A stretch of 64,000 bases of DNA from Maniola hyperantus. Its lineage: Eukaryota; Arthropoda; Insecta; Lepidoptera; Nymphalidae. The position numbers and the translations under genes are program-made. Under the pieces are notes generated by a model. The model was not told the DNA's origin, searched no databases, and worked only from the letters and a program-made list of their open reading frames with translations. This document shows positions 43,755-58,700 of this stretch, piece by piece. Numbering within the stretch: the first letter of the stretch is position 1; every line of letters starts with the position of its first letter. Location: assembly GCF_902806685.2 (NCBI RefSeq), contig NC_048543.1, positions 5,746,106 through 5,810,105 of the forward strand, read 5' to 3'.

Positions 43755-46700
43755 ATGGGTGCCAAGCAGAGCAAGCGCTCGGTGGACATCAGCGGCAAGG
43801 AGGCGGAGAGCGCGGGCGAGGTGGCGGCGGGCGCGGGCGGCGAGGGCCGCGTGGAGCAGCTCGCCGATGCCGACGCGCTTAAGCCGCAGCTCAACGGCGA
43901 CGCGCACATACACGACACAGCGGTGAGTGACCTATGACCATGGCGCAGCAGCAGAGCGCGGGCCGGGCGAGGTGGACATCAGCGGCAAGGAGGCGAAGAG
44001 CGTGAGCGAGCCGAGTACTTCACAATTCTTTCATGCAAAAACTCCAAAAGGAACTCCTGGGCACGACTTCCATTACATCGAGTCTCTTTATTATTATTCA
44101 CTAGCTGATGCCCGCGACTTCGTACGTGTGTGGGGAACTCTTTGATTTTCCGGGATAAAACGTAACGTAAGTAGCCTATGTCACTCTCCAGGTCTTAAGC
44201 TATACCCATGCAAATGTTGCTCCGTTGCGACGTGATTGAAGGAAAAACCAACAAACAAACACACTTTGGCATTTATAATAAGGATATGTGATACAGCTAG
44301 GTACTAGGTTTTTATGAGGCTCATGCCCCCTGAAAGTTTATTACAGGTGCTACACGGTTTAGTTACTCCATTATTAGTTCAATATTGACTTCGTTAGATA
44401 ATTAATTTATAAACTAAAAAATATTTGAATGAAGTTTCGTAATAAGGGAATATTAGATACAATCCCTTATTGGGAATTGTAAATGGTTCAACAACGGACC
44501 CGCATTCGAATGTCACACTTGCCTGTCGGAGTTATTGCTGCTTAATTTGTTATCATGTTGTCTAAAAATAACCACGATAAGGGATCCTTTACATTTCATG
44601 TAACTATAATATTATGTATTAGATCGTCGAGAATGTATGTAGCTTCGTAATGCGATTGTAGCATTGATGGAATGTTGTGCTCTCCATTTAAGAATATGTC
44701 GGAATGTTAACGAAGATACATATGCCGGACACGTCATCGTATCCTGTTTATTAAAGGTTTCTTACATAGGCTTAGGATGCTACGATGACTTGAAAATGAA
44801 TAAGAAATATTAATATCGAACTGAATGGTACAGGAAAAAGTAAAAGAACTAGACAGCGGCACGCCAGAGAATGAAAAGGACGCTACCACAGAGAAGGAAG
44901 GCAAAGAACAGGAAGAAGAAAAAGACAAAGAATCTTCCGTCGTCATAACGAACGGCGACAGCGAGCAGAAGGCAGACGCCGGAGAGTCCACTCCTTCGCC
45001 AGAGGACACCAAAAAACCCAAGAAAGAAAAGGTAAGATAAGCTGCCCAACTTTTTTCTGTAAACTGTCATATTATTTTAATCTTATATGTGTATTGGACC
45101 ACAAGAAAACTATACGAGTATCAGTTCCCAGTATTTACAGATCACAATTATTTACAGTAGCTTAGTTTGTATAAGCACCAATAATTGTAAGACCCCTAAT
45201 TGTACGAATTCTTGCAGCAATTCGTTATTAATCAATTTTAGTGGAATTGGCAATTATTCAGTTAAATCTAAAAAAGAAACGCGTTCTGCTTCACGGTTTA
45301 GTTAAACGTACATTTTAATGGATTTTAATTTATGTCCAGCTCATAGCACGTGCTTACATTTATCCTCACATTAATCTTCGGAACTAGTTCAATGCTATTT
45401 CGTTAGGGAGGCCACGCGGGCAGCATGAAGTTATTATGACTGACCGCTTCAAACTGCGACGACAGCAAATTACAATCTTTTCATTGTCATACACGAAATC
45501 GCTTGAGCAGTCGCGACCGCTCCGAGCGGTTAGCAGAATGGTGAAACTCCGTTGTAGAGCAGTTACAACCTCTCGACTTCTCTAGCTCTCGACTTCTCTA
45601 GCTGCCGACTGCTCTGGCGCAGATATTCAATTTCCATATAGCAACTGTAGTTGAATTTTCAACTGTAGCTGTTTAAAACGACTGCTCAAGCAGTAAACAA
45701 TAAAATATTGCTCGGACAGTTGACAACAATTTGTTCAACTGCTCAAGCTGCCAGTGTGCAGCCGCCCCTCAGTCGTGTCGTATGGCAACGCAACGCGCTC
45801 AACTGTCGACGCATGCATGCGAGCTGGTAGATGTATAGTAACCGCGCTTGCACGTCCTGCACAGGTCAAGAAGAAATGGTCACTGCGGTCGATCAGTTTT
45901 AGTAGAAAAGACAAACCCAAACAGGAGAAAAAACAGAAGGAAGAAGAGGCCAAAACGAACGGAGAGCCGGAGAAGGTGCCCGAGGAGGTGAGTACGGCTA
46001 GCTTCGTGTAGCTTGCGAAACCCGCGAGATATTAACGCTCGACTTGTCCAGCCTAGAAAGTTAGCTTCACGCGACATGTACTTCCCAGATATTTCAAATA
46101 TGTAAAAATACCTGCCATCGCATTACTGGTCCTCGCGTATAAATAACAAACAATTTCGGCGACTTGTTTATTTATTCATGTACCAATAACTTAGAACTAA
46201 AACAGTAAAAAGTCGCGCACAAAGAACTATAATAACTCTACCAGAGAGATTTCTTCCAGCAGCCCTAAAATGTGGAAAAATTAAATTGTTTATTTAATGA
46301 CAAATTTTGGTTTTTTAAAAGGTCTTTTGCAACGTTCATAAAATGAAAGATGATTTGAATTTGAGAGATTGAAACCCCCTTTTATTATACCCTGTTTGCA
46401 AGAACGTCATTCTGAACTAGTGGTAAATTATTCTGACGATTCAAATGCACTTGTAAAAGTTTACTTCAATAAAAAATTATTCAGTTATATTCTATAGTAC
46501 GCGACAGATCGAGATGGCAATCGGGGAGGGGACGTCCCGCACACCCGCACAGCCCCCGCGCTAATCCAGTGCGGGTGAGCGAGGGTGTACGGGGCGTCCC
46601 CCCGCCTCATATCGCAATTGCCATCTCAACCTGACGCGGACTATACCTATCTATTACTAAACAGTTTCCTTTTGGAATATATCAATCCGTTGTTCCTCTA

Positions 46701-49700
46701 CATACAAGTAATTAATAAATGTAGAGGACTAACGGAGTGACATATTTCAAAAGGAAAAAACTCCTGAAATTAAAGACTATAAAAAAATCTATATGTAAAC
46801 AGTGATACATTAACAGTCACATTATTAAAAACGCCTTTTCGTTATACATCTCAACAAGATGCAGCTGAAACTATGAGTGAAAGGTCTATTTTATGGCAGT
46901 GAGTTGCAATAATCATGTTATAATCAATATAACTTTCTACTTCGTACCACATCTTATTCGTATTCCATGAGCGCGGTCACTTCACAATGTGCGATGTACA
47001 TTCGCCTGCGCCCTCGCGGCTCCGACCATCCATTATTGTGTGTAGAGACTTGGCCCACTTTCGTCCCGCTAACTCTGTTTATACTTTATACATTGATATT
47101 ATATGTACTACATTTGTTAACATATGGCCGCAATTGGATCTTAAAATTGTTTGGTTAATTATTTGAGTCATCGACCCCGCTAGGAGAAACTCGAAGGCGA
47201 TTTGAAATCAACTGCTAACTTAGTTTTATAACTAAAGGTGCCAAAACGATCGTAAAAACTAACCGCTCTATTCAAAGCGCGAGTGTCGATAAAAATAAAG
47301 GTTATTATTTGAAGACCTTTGGCGTAGCAAGCACAATGTTCCAGGCTTAAATCCCATAAATGCCTCTAAAAACACGGTATTATTTGCACTCGTATTTAAT
47401 TTTGTTACCTACTATAATTAGAGAAAGTTTCTTTGGATATGGATTAAATTAGAGCTAATTTCGTCGTTTGCCTTAATGAAACGAAAAACGAGATATTTGG
47501 CAACGATTCTATCAGTTATACAAAAACCTCTAAACTCTACTGAATTGACAAGTCTGACTCTGAAACTCTTAAAATTGCCCTTTTCATGTTTCCAGCTGAA
47601 AAGAATACCTTAGTCCGCGACAGGTTGAGATAGCAATCGGGGTATGAGGCGGGAGGACGCCCCGCAAACCTGCGCGTCACTCGCGCGGCGTTCCCTACCC
47701 GAATGCCATCTCGACCTGTCGCGTACTTCTTCTTTTAGACTTCTCACATTATTTTTGGGAGATTCGTGGTTAGCCAAAGACGCGCTATTATCGTCATTTC
47801 AAAGTTGTATCGATATGAACATACTAAAATTAGATATATGTAGTAACATGAAGATTGTTATTACTTATAAGAAAGGTCTGTTATGTAACCTTGCGGGTTG
47901 CGGCTGACCGGGTGGAAAACCACCGATTTCTGTGACAAGAAACTATTGCGACGTAGTGCATTGCACCCGGAGCGGGGCGCCGCGATGAACAATGCGCATT
48001 ATAATTCAAAGTGGTGCTATATCCGCGCTAACCAAACGTGAGCCGACATTGTCTGCCGGCGATATCGACGTATCGTGCCATTGCCGCTACTAACTCATTG
48101 ATGACGAGCGACGACCAGCCCCGCGGCATACCGAAGTACGACATGAAACCCCGCGCTCTTGTGGTTCTGGGAACCTTTAATTGATAGTCGATGTGAATAA
48201 CACTATTGCACAGAGTAAGTATTATGATATTACATACAGAGGTTCGACGAAGCCGTCTAGATAGAGCAATAGTTCGGTAAGTGCGGGACAAGGACGTAGG
48301 ACTCTATAGAGTCGCCACCTCATCACTCGTCATGTACCATGAGACCAATGGCGTCGGACTTCTGTGTCTCTCTTTATATCGTGACTTTTGTATATTCTAA
48401 TACCGATTGTTCAAAACACTGTTACCCGCATACGTTACTTCCGCAACGTTTGTGAAAATATCAATGAAGACATCTATTCTAAATGTACATATTAACGTTA
48501 ATAAAGTGTCCTAGGGAGCTGGCGAACTTAATTATGCTTCTGAATTGTTGTAAATATTCTTTTTTTTTCTTTAATCCGGACGTTCTAAGCCCACTACAAA
48601 TCGGAACTTATTTCAAACCAAAAAGACCTAAAAACTACACTGAAATAGAGTCCAAAGTGCATTATTTCGATCACTGAATACAAACTTAAACTCATTCTCA
48701 AGCAACACCGCCTAAAAAAAAACTATGCTAAAATTGAGTCCAAAGTTCGTGATTTCGGTCAGTAAGAGTAACAGTTCATCCAGTTTTTTGTATCACCTGT
48801 AAAATTTCAGTTCGCACAGTTTCACCGTTTTTGTTTGATAGCTTCTCAATTATTATGATATCCTAATTCCTATGTATATTGCATTAATGCATTTTACAAA
48901 CACTTTGTAACCATAGCTAGAGTTCCGCAGGCAGTACATTTGACATACTGGAGACTTGAGCTTAAGCTTTCATGCTCGCAATGAGTATGTATTTTGTTTG
49001 CTACTGAGTTTTTTGGGAGGGGTTTTATAAACGCTCGCTGAATCATAAAGATTTATGCGTACAGTTTTGTCGATATGTGTATTTTCTGTATTGAAACAAT
49101 CTACCCATACAAATATTATGAATCTGCTAGCTTTTTACGGCACATCTGTTTAATCGATTTTGACGAAATTTGATCCAGAGACAGTTTGCATCCCATTACC
49201 TATAGAAGGACATACTCGTAGAGTACTTTTTATCCCGGAGAAGTTGCTACGGGATTCTTAAAAAGTCTAAATCCACGCCGCAAAAATTCGGGAGCATCAT
49301 CTGTTTAGTACAGAGATAGCTTGCATTTCCAATTGCGATTTTTAAAAACGTATTAATCCACGCGGATGAAGTCGCGGGCACCAATTATTATTATTACTAG
49401 TAAAATGCCAAGCTAGGCACTTCCGCAGCCGGTTACTTATTTGACGTGTATGTACCTGTTTGAGCTTAAAATTTCAGACACGTAATAAGTTGGTAGGTAT
49501 GTTGTCTGGTCTGGTACTGAGTTATTTTGGAAACTTTCATAAACACTAGCTGAATCATAAAGATTTGTGAGTACAGCTTTGGTGATATGTGTATATTTTT
49601 CTGTTTTGGAACAACAATAAGCCTTAACGGCGAGCTCTCCATCACTCGCCAGTCGCCACATACAAACGTAGTTTGGTTATCATTTGAATATTAACGAATC

Positions 49701-52700
49701 AAACTTGATGTAATTTTTCTAGAAACGCTTGACGCTCTAGAATATCTCTATGCTTTTCCAGATTTCCGTAAAAATAGTTTTAGTTTTAAAGTTACGCGGC
49801 ATTAAAGATTTGTGTGTTAATTCTTGACACTGTGTATTTTAATAGAAACTGAATATTTCAATAGAAGTCTAGAAAACCACAGACAGATATCAGTTCCTAG
49901 AACGTATCTACAAAATTTTATTGTGTTTTATTGGTGAGAGTTACATTTTTTCGGAGCACACTACTAATGCACCCCACTTAACATAGCAGTATCGTAATGT
50001 GGTAAAGACGTTTTGTGTTTATGCCTGTGCACACTGCACACCACGTGTGGACGGTCGTTAGCACTCATCTCCCACCACGAGCTTTGGACACGCTCAAACA
50101 ATAACCCATTTTCGTCTCGCTGAACTTAGCGAAGCTCACTTAGCATCGGCGTGACACATTGAGCACGTTATTAAGCTGTTAATATTCCTAACGTTTTTTC
50201 TTTACTGTCCAAAACAGTTTTATTCAGTTGTAGTATATAAGTATAGCATTCCATTAAGTAATTAAGGCTACAATGGGGCTAGCGTGTCTGTGTCGGAGCA
50301 AGAATTAAGGTATTAAACAAATTGTTTCAGATTTACAAATAGAAGAAAATATTCATTCTATATCATAGTCTATAGACAAAATATGTTTCTAAAGAAGATG
50401 CATAGGTATTTCATTAAGAATCTCGGATTTTTAACTTGTTTCAAGTATTAACTTGACTCAAATCAAATGGCGTGGTAGTCTGAAGCAAATGGGTTCCTTG
50501 CTTTGCATTAAAACTTGTTTGCGTGCAAAATAAAATTAGCAGTCCGGGGCAGGTTTCCGAGGCCTGCCGTGGGCGCGGAACCGAAGGCCGCTCCTCGCTA
50601 GTCCAATGCGCGTCCGCTGCACTCGCAGACCACTTCCCCTTTCCACTAACTCATTGGACATACGCGATTTATTTTTAACTGGCTTATGCGCGCGATTTCG
50701 TCCGTATGAACTACACAAATTTTAAACTCCTGTTTAGGGTTTGAATTTTCATAGCGGATGACTACGTCATACTACGACTAGGTATCTGCATGCCAAATTT
50801 CAGCCTGATTCGAGCTGTGCGTTGATAGATCAGTCAGTCAGCTTTTCCTTTTATATATTATATAGAAGACTTGCTGTTATTTTATTACCTGTAATGCCCT
50901 AGTAATATCGCACCCCTAAATCAAAACTGTTTCAAGTCAAAAAGACTTTTTCCCGAAATTAAGAAAAACAGTTTTAATAATCTACAGAGGATATTAAAAT
51001 CTTTAAAAAACGATTTGAATATTACACCGAAATATAGAGGAATAGATAATCGAGCCAGGGATCAGAAACTAAGCTTATATCAAAAGGCAAGGTTTTTGAG
51101 TTGTACCTGTTTTAAGATAGGGGTGCGATATTATCTAACAAATAAGTATAGCTTTAAGCATTCCAAACTAACGTCGTTAGGTATTCTTTGTCATATCCAA
51201 TGCCTAAAGGTGGCGGATAAAAAAGAAACAACAGCTTGGTATCTATAAACGGAACCAGTTTAATATCGAGTTGGTGGTTATAGCACTTATAGCATCGTGT
51301 TGAGTGTAGACAATGGTGTGCTTGTATTTGTAATGAATAGGTAGGTACATGTATCAAAACTTGCTACCGGCAAAGTAACTCGAAGAGCTATAAGAGTTCA
51401 TATTGCATGTTTACCGAATGGCCGACAACCGCTGTCCGCGCGAGCTCATCTGTCGTATTTTCATAATACTTACGAAGTTTGAATAGAGCTTTGACATAAC
51501 AAGGAAGGATTTAGTTTCCTTCTGACACTATCACACTATTGTTGTGTGAACAATTTTATTGTGAACAGGCATTCTTATGAGAACGGGAGGTATTAGGAAA
51601 ATGGTTATTGTAATGCACATAAAATTATAACTTTTTATAATATTTTACTAGATGATGCCCGCTACTTCCTCCACATGACGTTAGGTTTTAAAAATCCCAA
51701 GGGAACTCGTCGACTTTCCGGGATAAAAGTAGCCTATATTCATCCCCGGGATTCAAGCTATCTCTGTATCTAATAAAGTAATAACTATAGCAAGCGACAG
51801 GTCGAGATGGCAATCGGGGAGGTAACGCCCAGAACAGGCGTACAGCCCCCGCGCTAACCTGGTGCGGGCGAGCGCGAGTGACGTGCGGGGCGTCCCTCCG
51901 CCTCACAACCCGATTGCCATCTCAACCTGTCGCGTACTATAGATGATACCACAACTTTATGCACGTAAAATTCGATTTTTTAAATATCCCGTGGAAACTG
52001 ATGGCCCCGGAATTCAAATTATCTCTGTACCTAGTTTCGTCAAAATCGGTTAAATGGATGGTTTGTTAAAAGCTAGCAGACAGACACACTTTAGCATTTA
52101 TAATAAGTACTAGCTGATGCCCGCGACTTCGTCCGCGTGGATTTACATTTCAATTCAAAATTCCGCAGGAACTCTGATTTTCCGGGATAAAAAGCCTATG
52201 TGTTAATCCAGGGTATAATCTATCCCTATTCCAAATTTCATCCAAATCCGTTCAGCCGGTTTTGCGTGATTGAGTGACAAACATCCACACTTTCACATTT
52301 ATAATATTAGGATTTGTATGGATTCCATTCAATACGTGAACTGTCTGTAACAACTCCCTCGATTATGAATTGCAAGAATTATTTAATTTGTTTAAAACTG
52401 AGTTACGTAATTTAAATTTAACTATGTACCAAAAACAATACATAGTTTGTTAATTACGAGTGTAATACACGGAGTGATATGATTTTTCTAGTCGTAATAT
52501 AACCAGATAACGAGGTTTTATTTTCTATCTCTTATTTTAAAACTGTTTTTCCGTTGTTTACCTCGTTGAAGGTTGTATGATGTGCGTATGGCTAGTGGCT
52601 ACCGTTGAGGATAATTGCGTAAATAAAAGTGAAGATAAACTCGACCGGCCGCAGTTTCACTTGCATGGACTTAACAACTTTTGTTGGTCATCCGACTGTG

Positions 52701-55700
52701 AACATTTTACGCAGTAACCGCTCCGTAGTACCTACTGACATCATTATAAATTAAGATTCAAGTTTTACTTATGAATTAACGTATGAAAATAGGTAGTTAA
52801 TGGATAGGTAGATAAATGGTAGATATAGAATATAGATAGTATGCATTCACAGTTAAAAATGTCGTAGACGTGTTTTATATAAATATCATAATAGATGAGT
52901 TTTCTTCTTAAGATGTCTTCCCCGAAAACAACCTACAGTATTTATTGACAAACAAATTCCTTTTCTTTAGATTCTTCCTAAATTCATCTGTACTTCATCA
53001 AAATTCAAATCGTCAGAGAAAAAAATAAGAACCTCTGTATTGGCTGATTCATTACTTTAAGCAATTATTGTAAATATTCGTTAATTCCTTATTTTTATCA
53101 ATACCTTTACAATGGAAATCATATTGTTAGAAATATGTTTGTAGTTCTTGACAGAAGCAAAAAGGTAAAATGACTCTGAACGAATTGAAACGGGATAAGC
53201 ATCTTGCAGATTGTGTGACTTTTTTACCCTGCAAAATAGGTAGTGGACAGTGGTGTTCGCGAAGTGAAGGTAACTGGATACGTATTGGGAGCGATTGGTG
53301 TAATCGGTGCCAAGACGGGGCGACAACCTCTGATAGCGAGCTCGGACTATGATTTATATTATGATAGTGCGCCTGAACCGGCCGAGATGCTACTGCTATC
53401 TCCTCCGTTATTTATTGCCCATGCAAATTACACCCGCCCGCCGGTCACACGATGCCGTCTGCAATGCGACCACTTATGTCGTTAATATAATGCGAAGAAT
53501 ATCATTTTTAACTCCCAGGCACATAGTGCCTACTGCCTTAGCCTTATGTGTGTATATACCACGTATACATGGACCAAAATAATTGATGTTCATTAAAACC
53601 GTTTGTGACACTGCGTTCCTCACTGCGACACCAACAGCTATCAACTATACAATTAAAACTCTGCCAAGAATGTTTAAAAACAGTTTTATCTCAGGATTCA
53701 GGACGACTCGCCAAGAAAAACGACAACGTTAAATTTTGTAAAACTGCAGTGTTCCTGGTAATCTTATAACCGTAAACAATGTATGGAAACTGCTTTAAAG
53801 CGCTATCAATGCAAAGTTGAATCAAAATAAGTCCAACAGTTTACAGGAAAATGATAAATGACAAGATAACTGACCAACGGACATACCAAACTTGACGGTT
53901 TTTATTTGCATGTGTTGTGTGTTGGTGTGTGTTCGGTGTTTACCTACGAGTATAATTAACTTATCATTTTGTCTAAGTGGGTATTTTGTAAATTGTAGTG
54001 TACTCAAAATCGTTGCTATTATCATTTGTAGCGAGCATATTAGCAAAATCGTATCAAAATAAGTCCAGTAGTTTTACAGGAACATGATAAATCATACTAA
54101 ACTTGACGGTCTTTATTTGCATGCGGTGTTTACGTATATTTTTAGCTTATCATTTTGTAAATAGTGAGTTAAAATAAAAATTAAAATCGTTACCTATTAT
54201 GATTTTGTAGTGAACATAAAATCGTTGCTATTATGAGTCTTCCATTGTATTATGGCGTTGCTGATTCACCGCCTGTTTACCGTTATCGGATAAATGTACG
54301 CTCATTTGGAACGTGAACTGTTGAAATTAGCAAAAACCTTTGTTCGTCGTTAGTAAGGAACGGAAAGAACAATATGTGTCAGCAACCTTGCATTCCATAT
54401 GGACTATGGAGGGTAATATGGCATAGAGCTTTAGTCAAGTCGGTAAGCGTGGAATCATATCCTCCGTACCACAGAAAGTACGTAACAATGTACGTACTCT
54501 ATGGCAACAGGTTCTAGCAATCGCTTTTTACTAACATTTATTGTAGGTTGGTTAGATTAGGTAGTTTAATAATAGTTAAAGAAAAACCTCGTTTTGCAGA
54601 TGTGAATTGTGATGCTATGATTGTAGAATCATACTCGACAGGGCGAGATGGCAATCGGGGAGGGAACGCCCCGCACACCCGCCAAGCCCTCGCGCTAACC
54701 CGGTGCGCGTGAACGCGGGTGTGCGGGGCGTCTTCCCGCCTCATACCCCCTATTGCTATCTCGACCTGTCGCGGACTATGGGTCCATTTTTCTTGAACGG
54801 CGAAAAACAGTTCTCTTGTTCTTTTTGATGCAGATAATTTTTCAGTCCAAAGTTTCATAAAATTTCATCGTAAATGAATAAAACTGAAACACTTTCCTAC
54901 CGATAATATTATCGTAATTCAGCGGTAGAGTAAGTAATTAGCGTTTTATTAGTTGCAGTCGATTAAAATGCTAAATGTTTTAAAAAGACCTTCAGTTTAT
55001 ATCGAAGTGAAACTCACTTTGAGGCGTTCTACTTTGTAATCGTAATAGTCTGGGGGACTTAGTAAAGATTTTCGAAAATACTTTCGCTATAATTCACACA
55101 GCTCGCTATTATAATATGATTGTATTAGTTTTTACGTTTTATAAATTTTGACGTTTTGACAGATTTTCTGTACCTACTAAGCACCCTTAACAATATAATT
55201 ATTGCTCAGGTTAACGCTATTTGACGATTACAAAAAAGCCCTTTTACTTGCGTACAAAGGGATACTTATTTAAATAATGAAGAGATAAATCTAAACATAC
55301 GTATAAAAAGAAAAGCTGACTGATTGACTGATCTATCAACGTACAGTTTAAACTACTGGACGGATCGGGCTGAAATTTGGTATGCAGATAACTATTATGC
55401 CGTATAGACAGCTGAGAAAGAATGTTTGAAAATTCAACCCCTAAGAGGGTAAACTAGATGTTTGAAATTTGTGTAGTCCACGCGAACGAAGTTGCGAGCA
55501 TAAGCATACATAATAATTGATTTAGTTCTAGATGTGAAACAACAAATATGTACCTAATAGAATAATAGGCGTAATACGTTTGTATTTAGATTTTAGAAGC
55601 GCGTATGAAGTATAACCTTAATTACACTAGAGAGGTACGTCTACAAGTTGTTTGTAAACATTATTCTAGTACCGTTATATATTCAGAGTTAAATAACAAC

Positions 55701-58700
55701 GCGCGGCATGATAATGACCGACACGGTGTGAGCAAACAGTGGAATAAAAAAAATCTAAATTCTTCTACACATTTATACCTGCAGTCGTGTTTGGTATAAT
55801 GGCATAGAAAACTGCTAGTCGGAAACTGTTGCGGATTCACGAGTATAGGGGGAGGTTTACTGATTGTTGGATTGTTGTCTTCTTTTTGGACATAAAACCG
55901 CGAAGTGACGGCTTCCTCAACCTCATCGCGTCGCATCTTCAAAACCTGTGAGCGAGTTCAGCGCTTGCAAGTTGCGACGTAGATTCCCGTTGCAACTTGC
56001 AAGACAATTTTCGGCAACAAGACGCTTTGTAATTGTAGCGCGAAATTGCGTAGCACGGTTGTACGCGTTGCGAATTCGCATCGCGGTTTTGAGAGCCCTT
56101 AATCCATTCTTCCATACTAATAAAAATTATAAATGCGAAAGTGTATCTGTCTGCTTGCTTTTCACGGCCCAACCGTTTAACCGATTTTGACGGTACAGAT
56201 ATAGCTTCCATCCCGGGGATAGACAGGCTACTTTTTGTCCCTGAAAATTATAGAGTTCCCCGCAGCATTTAAAAACCTTACTTCTATCCATTTGATGCAG
56301 ACACAGCTTGCATCCTATATACGAATATAGATAGACTAATTTTATCCAAGAAAACCGAAGAGTTCCCATGGGATTTAAAAAAAAATCACACGAACCAAGT
56401 CGCGTATATCGTCTAGTAAATATCTGTCTGCCCTCTGACACGGAACAGACTAAAAAATTTAACTCTAGCGTGGTCTGCCATGCCTAGCCATGGTCTGCCA
56501 TGTGCGTTCGACCTTAGTGACGAAAAAAGTCATTATATTTATGTACGTGAATCTGTTAAACAATACCAGGTAGCCGGCTTCCTGTGCGTGCGCCTCGGAT
56601 GTTAGGCGTATTGTGCATATTGTTGTTCGTTTCGGACAATGGTTACGTTCATCGTTTCGACCTTTGTTCGACGGTGGGGTGCTACCGAATGCAATTAACA
56701 GTTTCATCCTATCAACAAATTGTAATGAATCATGAATAATATTGTATGGCACATATTCTGTAAAAGCCATAGGGCCGCGACTTGGCGTGATTTTAAGTTT
56801 TTAAAATATATATAAGCAATACTTACTTTACTTAGCTAAAATACAAAGTAGCCTAGATCAATGGGGTTGTTATCGATTCGACAGATTTTCGTTTCGCCAG
56901 ATTTTTGTTTCGACATTAAAAGTACAAAGTGCGCTCAAGTGCGCTTATAAACTATATTTGGTCAGTGTGTTTGGACCTTAAGAATGTTAAATATATTTTT
57001 ATTTTATAATATGCTTTATTAATATATCTGTCTTTTATTTTGCACGTACCTGTACTTTTGAGATGACAAAGTGACTCGTTGTCGAAACAAAAATCTGACG
57101 AAACGAAAATCTGCCGAAACGATAATAACCCGATCAATGCTCTACTGGCCGCCGAAAGTCCCGTCAAAAGCATTGAATACAGATACCTGTGCTCTAGCTC
57201 AAAAAAAAGTGATTCTTCTAGCAGATATATAAAAACGAAATTACTTAGCTAGTAAAAAAATCAAGTGGATTTTTTACCGTCGCGTCGTTCAGTTTCCGCA
57301 AACCTTGTGGACCGTTCAATACTTACCTGTCAGAAAAAAATTACAATTAGTAGTAAAGACTGTTGTTATTTTAAGCTAAGCTAGTAAGGAAAGTTTTCAT
57401 AGATATAAAAACCGGCCAAGTGCGAGTCAGGCTCGCGCAATGAGGGTTCCGTACTACAGTCGTATTTTTTTGACATTTTGCACGATAATTCAAAAACTAT
57501 GATGCATAAAAATAAATAAAAATCTGTTTTAGAATGTACAGGTGAAGACCTTTCATATGATACCCTTTCACTTGATATAGTCACTTACTTCGAAAGTTGA
57601 AAATACTAATTATTCGTTCATGACCACAATTTAATTTTTTTGTGTAATCTAACCCTAACTTCACGGTTTTCAGATTTTTCCCCAAATGTCAGCTATAAGA
57701 TCTACCTACCTGCCAAATTTCATGATTCTAGATCAACGGGAAGTACCCTGTAGGTTTCTTGACAGACAGACAGACAACAAAGTGATCCTATAAGGGTTCC
57801 GTTTTTCCTTTTGAGGTACGGAACCCTAAAAGTACCTAAATATATAACTAAACCAACTGATATTGTGGCTAATTCCATTGTACACAATCTCTAAACTAAA
57901 CTAAAATGTCACGCCTAAACCTATTGCTATCCCTTTCATAATGTTGCTTGCGGAAAAGGATGGCACTAGATTTAGACCTGTTAATTTAGTTTAGTTTAGA
58001 GATTGTGTACTAGAGAATCGGCCCCATTATCATCCTACTCTTATTTTAGTTAATATTTACAGACAAAAAGCATTAGCTATAAAATACAATTTTTATCATT
58101 TAAATAGTAATTCTGGGCCCGGAAGGCTTATCTGTATTCGTTTTACACTAATATCTCGTTTTCCGGTCGGATTGGTATGTAGTCCACGAACTTCAGTGTA
58201 CCGGAAATCCTAGTTATGGAATGTTTGGATTTAATATTTATGAAAACTAGCAAAAACCCGCTATTTAACCCGCGTGGGCAGCTTCATTAATTCATAATCA
58301 AGTCCAGATTTTCTTCAAATAAATATTTTGTATATTTTTTCTTACATTTTCCTTTAATCGAAAATACAGTTGGTTATATTTCCAACTAGTGACCCGCTCC
58401 GGCATCGCACGTTTGTTTTTTTATTGACTTTTTTTAAATCTTTCATTTTATAAGTAAACCTTGTCGTGACAAATTATGAACCCAAAAAAATATAAGCCAA
58501 ATCGATCGAGCCTTTGCGTTTTCAAGTGATACTGATGATCTTTCAAATATGTGGTAATTGATTTTAATTTAATAATAAGATTCATAATATACTCATGTAT
58601 CTGATTAAAATATTTTTTAACTTATTATTAATTATACGTACAATCTAACGTACAGTTGACTATTGCTTGGGCTAGCTTTGAGCTCGGCTAGCGGTTTTAT

